Made by a program: the position numbers and the translations under genes
Shown here: one piece after another, positions 5,169 to 11,057 of the stretch
How positions within the stretch are numbered: the stretch's first letter is position 1
How the letters are laid out: the number at the start of each line of letters is the position of its first letter
The notes under the pieces: generated by a model
What the model was told of the DNA's origin: nothing
What the model saw: only the letters and a program-made list of their open reading frames with translations
Database searches by the model: none
Source: DYTO01 sp040757795
Lineage (GTDB): Archaea; Hadarchaeota; Hadarchaeia; Hadarchaeales; Hadarchaeaceae
Reading direction: 5' to 3'
Length of the DNA stretch: 11,057 nucleotides
Assembly: GCA_040757795.1 (NCBI GenBank)
Contig: JBFLWG010000032.1
Location: forward strand, 1-11,057

Positions 5169-6263
5169 TTGGTTGACCTTTCTGTTGAGATATGCGGGAT
5201 GAAGTTCCGGAACCCTGTATTGCCTGCGGCCGGCCCGAACGTCATGGACGGCAACTGCTTGGTGAAGGCCGCTGAGGGAGGGGCCGGCGGCTTGGTCGCA
5301 AAAACTATCAGCGTTAAGCCGGCAGAGGTCCCAAGGCCCTGCCTGGTCAAGGTGAAGGACAGCCTGCTTAACGCTGAGCTGTGGTCCGACATCTCGCTGG
5401 AAAAGTGGGTCAAGACAGAGTATGCTAAGGCAAAGAAGGCCGGGCTGCCGCTGATAGCAAGCATCGGTTACAGGGCGGAGGAGGTCAGGGAAGTCGCCCC
5501 GAAGGTGGTTGAGGCCGGAGTGGATGCGTTGGAGATTTCGACACAATATTTGGGGAACGACCCTGTGCCGGTTGCTGAAGCCACGAAGGCTGCCAAGGAT
5601 GCCGTGAAAGTCCCAATTTTTGTGAAGCTTAGCCCGAACACACCAGACATAACAACACTCGCGAAGGCGGCTGAAAAAGCTGGAGCTGACGGCATCGTTG
5701 CCATAAACGCGTTTGGGCCGTGCATGGCTATCGACATTGAGAACTCCATGCCGATGGTCGGGAGCGCATATGGGTATGGTTGGTTCTCCGGGCCTTCGAT
5801 AAAACCGCTTGCGATAAGGTGCGTCGCGGACATCGCGCGTTCCGTCAAGATTCCCGTGATAGGTGCTGGAGGGATATCCAGCGGGCGCGACGCCATCGAG
5901 TTCATAATGGCTGGGGCATCGGCTGTCCAGGTCTGCACGGCCGCAATCGTGCGGGGACCTAAAGTTTACGGGATAATAGCCGACGAGATGAGCAAGTTCA
6001 TGCGGGCCAAGAACTACAACACGATAGGAAACATCAGGGGGGTCGCCCTCAAGCACCTCCCAGACCACCCGCCTCACACGACTGCGAGCCCGGTCGAAGT
6101 GATAGAATCAAGGTGCACTGCCTGTGGGCTGTGCGAGCGCCACTGTCCCTATGACGCAATCCACGTGAAGGGGAAAGTGGCAAGGGTGGACCCGGCGAAA
6201 TGCTACACCTGCGGGCTATGCGTATCCGTCTGCCCGACAAGAGCCATCAGGTACGCTTGGTAA
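5169..6263 (+). CDS. PreA-like flavoprotein (DHODH/DPD barrel plus two [4Fe-4S] clusters), atypical active site
   Basis: The 364-residue protein has an FMN-binding TIM barrel of the dihydroorotate/dihydropyrimidine dehydrogenase class (about 1-290, opening VDLSVEICGMKFRNPVLPAAGP) and a C-terminal ferredoxin domain with two [4Fe-4S] motifs: Cys316, 319, 322, 326 and Cys345, 348, 351, 355, each followed by Pro. FMN phosphate-binding elements are clear: VKLSPN (152-157), AIN (178-180), FSGPSIKPLA (206-215) and GAGGISSGRDAIEFIMAGASAVQV (232-255). The strand that normally reads LxxNxSCP, supplying the catalytic Cys and an Asn, reads LEISTQYLG (121-129), so neither residue is present. It may reduce or oxidise a cyclic substrate using ferredoxin-type electrons, but with different proton chemistry. 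It forms an operon with the aminohydrolase. Family firm; a pyrimidine substrate is not supported. Confidence 0.82.
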   Translation: MVDLSVEICGMKFRNPVLPAAGPNVMDGNCLVKAAEGGAGGLVAKTISVKPAEVPRPCLVKVKDSLLNAELWSDISLEKWVKTEYAKAKKAGLPLIASIGYRAEEVREVAPKVVEAGVDALEISTQYLGNDPVPVAEATKAAKDAVKVPIFVKLSPNTPDITTLAKAAEKAGADGIVAINAFGPCMAIDIENSMPMVGSAYGYGWFSGPSIKPLAIRCVADIARSVKIPVIGAGGISSGRDAIEFIMAGASAVQVCTAAIVRGPKVYGIIADEMSKFMRAKNYNTIGNIRGVALKHLPDHPPHTTASPVEVIESRCTACGLCERHCPYDAIHVKGKVARVDPAKCYTCGLCVSVCPTRAIRYAW

Positions 6264-6283
6264 ATTCGCCCTATGAGGCGTGG

Positions 6284-7609
6284 CTAAAAACGCTCCCAAA
6301 GTTCAGACGCCAATTGAGTTGTTTTTTGGACGATGGATTTCTCGTCCAGCCCCACCAATTTTTTGTCTCGCATCAGAATTTTTCCGTTGCATATCGTCGT
6401 GTCCACCGTCGCATCAACCAGCCCAAATATCAGATGGCCTAGGAAGTTGTTCTCGTTCAAGATTGTTGGGGAAAGGTAGTCCACCAAAATCACGTCTGCA
6501 GGGGCGCCGCTTTCTATTTTCCCCAAGCTCCAGCCAGTTGCCCGTCGCACAATTTTGGGGTTGTTGTCCAAAAGCATGGCGGGCGCTTCCAAAAATGCAA
6601 CCCGCGGGTCTTTCTTTGCATGGCGATGGAGGAGGTAGGCGCATCTCATCTGGGCAAGCATGTTTGAGCTCATTCCATCCGTGCCCAATCCCACTTCAAT
6701 CTCTTTTTTCATCATGCCCAAGGCATCGGCGCAGCCCACGGCATTGTTCATGTTTGATTCCGGGTTGTGGACTACATTTGTGCCGGTGGCCTTCAAGGTG
6801 TCCATCTCTTTTTCATTGACATGGACGCAGTGGACGGCGATGGACTTCTCTCCCAACGCACCATGTGAATTCAACCTTTCGACCACCCTCATGTTGTATT
6901 TTTTTACATTTTCATCTTGGTCTGCTTTGTCCTCGGCGCAATGAACGTGTATCCCGACCCCGAATTTTTTTGCGAGTTGAACTGATTTGTCAAGCGTGTC
7001 GTCATTCACGGTAAACAAGGCGTGCAGACCCACCATGCCTTTCAGGAGCTGCGATGGTTTGGACTTGAGCATTGAAAGGAAGCGTTCGTTTTCTTTCAGC
7101 CCTTCCTCCCCCCGCCCGTAGCGGTCGGATGTTCCAAAACACAGGGATGCCCTGATGCCGACCTCCTCCACTGCCCTGGCGATTTCATCCATGCTACCCT
7201 TCTGGATTGACTGGCTCTCGTGGTGGTCTATTATCGCTGTGGTGCCGTTCCTAACGCACTCGATCAGGGGGACCAACGAGCTGTAGTAAATGTCCTCCTT
7301 CGTCAGAGCTTTGTCCAGTTTCCACCAGAGCTTCTCCAATATTTCCACAAAGTTTTTGGCGGGCTCACCCGGGATCGCCATCCCTCTGGCAAAAGTGGAA
7401 TAGAGGTGATGATGGGCACAAATAAGGCCGGGCATTACTACCTTTCCTGTCGCATCAATGACCTCCTCGGCCCGGGGGCTGCTCCCGGCCTCCAATTTCC
7501 CAACGCTTGTGATTTTTCCGTTCTCGATGACTACGTCTCCTTTCTTGAAAATCCGCCGCTCCTTATCCAGCGTTACTACCAATCCGTTTTTTATAACGAT
7601 GTCTGCCAT
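6284..7609 (-). CDS. ssnA: SsnA-type aminohydrolase
   Basis: The 441-residue amidohydrolase resembles E. coli SsnA more than the paralogue at 3824-5164 does. It has CAHHHLYS (His66, His68), the WWKLDKAL segment (95-102), the SsnA-like IDHHES signature (127-132), HCAED (His223, Glu226), VHCVHV (His260), VVHNPESNMNNAVG (279-292) and GTDG with Asp311. The ATG at 7609 has GGAGGG 5 nt upstream, a strong ribosome site. The gene lies 43 nt after ygfK on the same strand, the ygfK-ssnA order of the bacterial clusters. In E. coli, SsnA was first noted as a stationary-phase gene, and the cluster is tied to anaerobic purine breakdown; the exact reaction is unsettled, with deamination or ring hydrolysis most likely. 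It ends 20 bp from the convergent PreA-like gene. Confidence 0.85.
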   Translation of the reverse strand: MADIVIKNGLVVTLDKERRIFKKGDVVIENGKITSVGKLEAGSSPRAEEVIDATGKVVMPGLICAHHHLYSTFARGMAIPGEPAKNFVEILEKLWWKLDKALTKEDIYYSSLVPLIECVRNGTTAIIDHHESQSIQKGSMDEIARAVEEVGIRASLCFGTSDRYGRGEEGLKENERFLSMLKSKPSQLLKGMVGLHALFTVNDDTLDKSVQLAKKFGVGIHVHCAEDKADQDENVKKYNMRVVERLNSHGALGEKSIAVHCVHVNEKEMDTLKATGTNVVHNPESNMNNAVGCADALGMMKKEIEVGLGTDGMSSNMLAQMRCAYLLHRHAKKDPRVAFLEAPAMLLDNNPKIVRRATGWSLGKIESGAPADVILVDYLSPTILNENNFLGHLIFGLVDATVDTTICNGKILMRDKKLVGLDEKSIVQKTTQLASELWERF

Positions 7610-7642
7610 ACTATCCCTCCATCAAAAATTGATTTGCAAGTT

Positions 7643-7652
7643 GTCATAAAAA
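7643..7652 (-). promoter_or_regulatory. Weak possible internal promoter before ssnA
   Basis: On the minus strand, immediately after the ygfK stop, the run ATTTTTATGA resembles the TTTTTATA cores of the histone and ygfK promoters. A start about 26 nt on, near 7622, would leave a short leader carrying GGAGGG before the ssnA ATG. It could allow ssnA to be expressed apart from ygfK. The T-run could equally act as a partial terminator. Confidence 0.3.
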
Positions 7653-10600
7653 TCATTGGCTTCTGGCAAACGGCAGGAATGGCAGGGAGGTTGTGACCCC
7701 TTTGAGGATCACATACATCTCAGCAGGGCCAACCAATGAGAACTCTCCCTTGAAGTCCTTTTTCAGCTCCATGCTATTTATTTTAAAATCGGGGGATATC
7801 TTCATCCTCAACCACTCGTTTTCGAATGTCATCTCTTTCGTCCCGTTGCCAGCGAACAGGCTCGATTCCTTCCCTTTCCCCCGCCTTCTGATTACCCACT
7901 CTTTACCCATCCTCTCGATGTGGAAGGCGTTGCCATCCTCTCTATCAAAGTCGCCCCTCTCGAAAAACAGCTTGGGCTTGTCCATGTATGGTTTGCCATT
8001 GTACACGCAGAAGGTCGCACAGTCGCCGCACTGGTTGCAAAAGTCCTGAACATGGAGAATTTGCCTGCCCTGCAAAACCCTAAAAATTTCATCGCCGGAC
8101 TCCTTCAATCCTCCCTGCTGGCTGGAGACCTTTGGCAGCCTCATGCTCATGGGTGAAACAAAGAAAGTGTAGTTGGCCCTGTTGGGGCACACCTCGACGC
8201 ACTTGTCGCAGAAGCTGGAGCACTGCATGCACCTATCCGCCTCCTCCTGCGCCTCCTTTTCGGTCAGGACCGCCTCGACAAGATCAAAGCCGCCGCGCTT
8301 TTCTGGAGGCAGCATGGGGGGCACGTGCTGCGCCTCTTTCCTCGCTCGGACGCGTTTCACTTTCACTATGTCTTCTTTGGAAAGCGTTGGAAGTTTTCTT
8401 TCTGGCAAATATGCTTTCACGCCAAGCTGGCGGCAGATTGCCTCCGCGGCCCTCCGTCCGTCAGCGCACGCCGCTATGATGGTTTCCGGCCCACGAACGA
8501 CATCCCCCCCGGCATAGACACGCTCATGACCTGTGAGGCCGGTCTGGGGATCTGCGACGAGAGTGCCGTCCTTGTTCAGGGAAATCGAGCTTTTGTCAAA
8601 GAGGGAAACATCTGGGCGCTGGCCTATGCCAGTTATTATGGAATCCGCTTCAATCTGAAATTCGCCGCCCTCGACTGGAACCGGCCTTCTCCTGCCGTCA
8701 GGGCCTGGCGCCCCGAGTTTGTTCCGAACGCACTCCAAAGCCGCCGCCCTGCCGTTCCTGAGGACAATCCTCTTGGGCGCGGCAAGTTCTTCTATGTTTA
8801 TTTTCTCCTCGAGGAGCTCTTCGACCTCCTCTTTTTCCGCTGGCATCTCCTCCCGGGTCCGCCTGTAGACCACGAGCACCTGCCCGCCTGTGAGCCTCTT
8901 GGCCGTCCTGGCTGCATCCATGGCAGTGTTCCCGCCGCCTATCACCAGCACCTTTTTGCCCAAGTCGAATTTTTCGCCGCGGCTCACCCGCTCGAGAAAA
9001 TCGAGGGACCTGTAGACTCCTTTTCCATCCTCGCCCTCTATGCCAAGGCGCGCGTCCTCAGGGAATCCCGACGCCACATAAACCGCGTCGAACTCGTGAT
9101 TCAGTAGTTCCTCTGGGGGGCCAGTGATGGGGTGGGAAAGCTCGATCTTCACGCCCAAGCTCTTTATTCGCTCGATGTCATCCCGGACGACCTCTTTAGG
9201 CAGCCTGAACGCCGGGGCTATTGCCAGCATTCCGCCCGGCCGGTCTTTGGCCTCGTAGACCACCGCCTCAATCCCGTTGACAGCCAGGAAGTAGGCTGCC
9301 GCCAGCCCAGACGGGCCGCTGCCGATTACCGCCACCTTATGGCCGCTTTTTTCCGCAACTTTTATCCTGGCCTTTCCCTTCTCGGCGGCGAACCTCTTCA
9401 GCACCCGGATGGCCACAGGCGCGTCATAGTTGTTCCGCGTGCATCTGGTCTGGCAAAGATGGGTGCAAACATAGCCTGTCACGAGGGGCAGCGGGTTTCT
9501 GGCCAGAATAATTTCCAGCGCCTTGTCGTACTCCCGTTGGGAAATCATCCTGGCGTACTCCGACACATCCTGGAGGACAGAGCACTGCTCCATGCAAGGA
9601 GCATTGACGCAGTCGAACAGTTCCAGTTTTGATTCAACCTTTGGGAGGGCAAATGGATGGTAGCTCTTTTTGTATCTTGGGTCGTCCAGAGCCCGCGCCG
9701 CTTCAAGCTCCAGGTTGGCCATCTTGTTCTTGGCGAGCTCCTTCAAGCTCTTGGCTCCCTTGCTGCGCATATCCCTCTCCAGATTCTCCAAGTACTGCAC
9801 CAAATTTGCGTAGCCGCCCGGTTTTAGAAGATCCGAAACTGTTGAGACGGACCAAACACCCGAGGCCAGCAGGGACGTGATGTTAAGCGCATCTGCGCCA
9901 GCGGAGAAGGAGACTTCCAGGTCGCCGCCGAACTCTTTGGAGAGCTTGTGAAACAGGTTGATTGTTATTGGGTAGAGGGCGCGCCCCGACATGTACATCT
10001 CTTCCCCGGGGAGATTGCCCTTGTGGTTCACAGAGGCAAGGGTGTTGCTCAGCTTGACCCCGAAAACCAGCCCCCTCTCTTTGGCGACCTTCTGCAGGGC
10101 CCGGATCAATTTAATCGCAAGGTCGTACTTCAGGTCGTGCTCGAAAACTGCGTCTGGGATTTTGATCTCCTTGAAACCAAGGCGGTCGTGGAGGATATGG
10201 ATCACCTCGTCTTTGCCGAGCAAGGTGGGGTTCAGCTTGACGGTCGTATGGAGCCCCCGGTCCTCCATAAGGTGCCTGCTGATTTTTTCTATCTCTCCGG
10301 GGGGGCAGCCGTGCATGGTCGAGAGTGTAACGCTGTTGACGATTTTGGCTGGAATCTCGATGTCCGCAAACTTGGGGAACTTTTCTTTCAAAACCTTCCT
10401 GATCTCGGCGATTTCCTTGGAAGCGTCCTGCAGCCGGTCCATGAAATGTACCATTGGGGGGCTCTGGATTCCCTTCAGGTCATAGCCTACGCTCATGTTG
10501 AAGACCGTCCCTAGGGGAACTTTGCCTTCAAAACCGAGGACCCTGTGAAGGATGTGGATCAATGCCCAGGCCTTGATATACTCCCACGCGGATTGGTCCA

Positions 10601-10940
10601 GCTTGAGCTCTTGGGAAAATTCCACGTTGTACCCCTCGTCCTCCATGTCGATACAGGGCCTGGGGATAGTCAGTTCATCCATAATCTGCACTGTTTTCAG
10701 CTCAATGAACCTTGCGCCGCACAGCCACGCGGAAACTATGTTCTGCGCCAGCTGGGTGTGGGGGCCAGCTCCCGGCCCAATCGGCGTTGCCATGTACTGC
10801 CCGAAGACATCCGGGTTGGCATAAGGGCCGTCTTTTTTTGGCGTGCAGAAAAGAGAGCGTTGGATCCCAAAGATGGACTGGTTCTCCTCAAGCTCGGTCA
10901 GAATCCAGTTTAGGAGCACTTCAAATGATTGGGGTTTCAT
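7653..10940 (-). CDS. ygfK: YgfK-type FAD/FMN iron-sulfur oxidoreductase (putative selenate reductase subunit family)
   Basis: This is a 1095-residue multidomain protein colinear with E. coli YgfK; positions below count from ATG 10940. An N-terminal DHODH-like barrel spans about 1-395 (ATPIGPGAGPHTQLAQNIV at 51-69, TLSTMHGCPP at 205-214 with Cys212, KLNPTLLG, GEEMYMSGRALYPI). Next come GltD-like Fe-S ligands (Cys444, 449, 453 and 492, 496, 500), an FAD site GSGPSG (540-545), an NAD(P)H site GGGNTAMD (668-675) and a second FAD site GGDVVRGP (811-818). C-terminal clusters follow: Cys904, 907, 911, 914, 918 and Cys968, 971, 974, 978. It probably passes electrons between NAD(P)H and a cyclic substrate or partner; selenate reduction is only the historical family label. 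TTG 10949 is an alternative start adding three residues. No Mo-hydroxylase gene (xdhD) is in the window. All cofactor motifs look intact. Confidence 0.92.
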   Translation of the reverse strand: MKPQSFEVLLNWILTELEENQSIFGIQRSLFCTPKKDGPYANPDVFGQYMATPIGPGAGPHTQLAQNIVSAWLCGARFIELKTVQIMDELTIPRPCIDMEDEGYNVEFSQELKLDQSAWEYIKAWALIHILHRVLGFEGKVPLGTVFNMSVGYDLKGIQSPPMVHFMDRLQDASKEIAEIRKVLKEKFPKFADIEIPAKIVNSVTLSTMHGCPPGEIEKISRHLMEDRGLHTTVKLNPTLLGKDEVIHILHDRLGFKEIKIPDAVFEHDLKYDLAIKLIRALQKVAKERGLVFGVKLSNTLASVNHKGNLPGEEMYMSGRALYPITINLFHKLSKEFGGDLEVSFSAGADALNITSLLASGVWSVSTVSDLLKPGGYANLVQYLENLERDMRSKGAKSLKELAKNKMANLELEAARALDDPRYKKSYHPFALPKVESKLELFDCVNAPCMEQCSVLQDVSEYARMISQREYDKALEIILARNPLPLVTGYVCTHLCQTRCTRNNYDAPVAIRVLKRFAAEKGKARIKVAEKSGHKVAVIGSGPSGLAAAYFLAVNGIEAVVYEAKDRPGGMLAIAPAFRLPKEVVRDDIERIKSLGVKIELSHPITGPPEELLNHEFDAVYVASGFPEDARLGIEGEDGKGVYRSLDFLERVSRGEKFDLGKKVLVIGGGNTAMDAARTAKRLTGGQVLVVYRRTREEMPAEKEEVEELLEEKINIEELAAPKRIVLRNGRAAALECVRNKLGAPGPDGRRRPVPVEGGEFQIEADSIITGIGQRPDVSLFDKSSISLNKDGTLVADPQTGLTGHERVYAGGDVVRGPETIIAACADGRRAAEAICRQLGVKAYLPERKLPTLSKEDIVKVKRVRARKEAQHVPPMLPPEKRGGFDLVEAVLTEKEAQEEADRCMQCSSFCDKCVEVCPNRANYTFFVSPMSMRLPKVSSQQGGLKESGDEIFRVLQGRQILHVQDFCNQCGDCATFCVYNGKPYMDKPKLFFERGDFDREDGNAFHIERMGKEWVIRRRGKGKESSLFAGNGTKEMTFENEWLRMKISPDFKINSMELKKDFKGEFSLVGPAEMYVILKGVTTSLPFLPFARSQ

Positions 10941-10965
10941 GTCGTCCAAACTACCACTCTTTGGA

Positions 10966-11004
10966 CTATGAATTGTCTGTATAAAAATCTTTTATCCTGC
11001 CCAT
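10966..11004 (-). CDS. Possible 12-codon leader ORF upstream of ygfK
   Basis: On the minus strand GGTGA (11013-11009) precedes an ATG at 11004 by 4 nt, which opens a 12-residue reading frame (MGRIKDFYTDNS) ending in TAG at 10966-10968, 25 nt before the ygfK ATG. The ribosome site and spacing are good. However, the TATA box assigned to ygfK lies inside this ORF, so transcripts from that box would not contain it; it would need a promoter near 11022-11036 or beyond the window. Chance is a serious alternative. Confidence 0.2.
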   Translation of the reverse strand: MGRIKDFYTDNS

Positions 11005-11041
11005 GCCGTCACCCCCGACCAGATAAACTTTTAATTGTCTG
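10971..11041. repeat. Direct repeat AATTGTCTG, two copies flanking the ygfK TATA box
   Basis: The 9-mer occurs at 10971-10979 and 11033-11041, starting 62 bp apart, close to six helical turns. On the ygfK strand it reads CAGACAATT; one copy directly follows the TATA box and the other lies about 46 bp upstream of it. This is a plausible pair of regulator sites. The region 10950-11057 otherwise shows no gene I can support except the doubtful leader ORF; a plus-strand CTTTTAA near 11028-11034 might be a promoter for a gene beyond the window. Confidence 0.35.
10981..10987 (-). promoter_or_regulatory. TATA box for the ygfK-ssnA operon
   Basis: On the minus strand the sequence AAAAGATTTTTATACAG gives a BRE-like purine tract followed by a TTTTTATA box centred near 10984. 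The expected start is close to 10958, leaving 9 to 18 nt of leader depending on whether TTG 10949 or ATG 10940 is used. The core matches that of the histone promoter. Confidence 0.55.
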
Positions 11042-11057
11042 CTTCAACAGGAATTCA

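Noticed and set aside
5007..6077. 356-codon minus-strand frame across the PreA-like gene
   Set aside because: The plus-strand protein has two ferredoxin motifs and FMN signatures; the antisense product has none and spans the end of a neighbouring gene.
6267..6280. Small hairpin CGCC-CTATGA-GGCG between convergent genes as a terminator
   Set aside because: Only a 4-bp stem with no T-run directly after it; archaeal terminators depend on T-runs. The T6 at 6322-6327 is inside the opposite gene and too far to assign with confidence.
8325..9107. 260-codon plus-strand frame inside ygfK
   Set aside because: Antisense to the conserved FAD/NAD(P)H domains of YgfK; no recognisable motif or good ribosome site.
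1..11057. CRISPR array, tRNA/rRNA, insertion sequence or integrase
   Set aside because: No regularly spaced repeats, no cloverleaf or rRNA-like segments, no transposase or recombinase motifs and no terminal inverted repeats were seen on reading both strands.

Overview
The window looks like a piece of an archaeal chromosome. The evidence is a full-length archaeal histone-fold gene, AT-rich TATA-like boxes about 26 nt upstream of the inferred transcription starts, GGTGA/GGAGG-type ribosome sites, and a separately encoded ATP-grasp beta subunit and alpha-like subunit of the ADP-forming acyl-CoA synthetase type. The lineage within Archaea cannot be fixed from the sequence alone. There are eight protein-coding genes, tightly packed. 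I see no RNA genes, CRISPR arrays or insertion sequences.

Layout. (1) 93-2149, plus strand: acdB-like beta subunit, then an alpha-like subunit. (2) 3710-2126, minus strand: histone, then a cyclic amidohydrolase of the hydantoinase/allantoinase/dihydroorotase superfamily, whose 3' end overlaps the alpha gene tail to tail. (3) 3824-6263, plus strand: an SsnA/TrzA-like aminohydrolase, then a PreA-like FMN/2[4Fe-4S] protein starting at TTG, translationally coupled. It diverges from unit 2 through a 113-bp two-way promoter. (4) 10940-6284, minus strand: a 1095-residue YgfK-type flavo/iron-sulfur oxidoreductase, then ssnA, in the order known from E. coli (ygfK-ssnA).

How the genes may work together (inference). 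YgfK, SsnA and a hydantoinase co-occur in the bacterial clusters linked to anaerobic purine/uric acid breakdown. Here they sit beside a second SsnA paralogue, a PreA-like reductase and a synthetase-like pair. A coherent reading is reductive anaerobic catabolism of an N-heterocycle: deamination by the SsnA-type enzymes, NAD(P)H or ferredoxin-linked ring reduction by YgfK and the PreA-like protein, ring opening by the cyclic amidohydrolase, and possible energy capture through the synthetase-like pair. The substrate is not known.

The most unusual points are the alpha subunit, which has Gln where the phosphohistidine should be and has lost several other signature loops while its beta partner looks intact; the PreA-like protein, which lacks the Asn-x-x-Cys-Pro catalytic loop; and the histone gene, which heads a catabolic operon.
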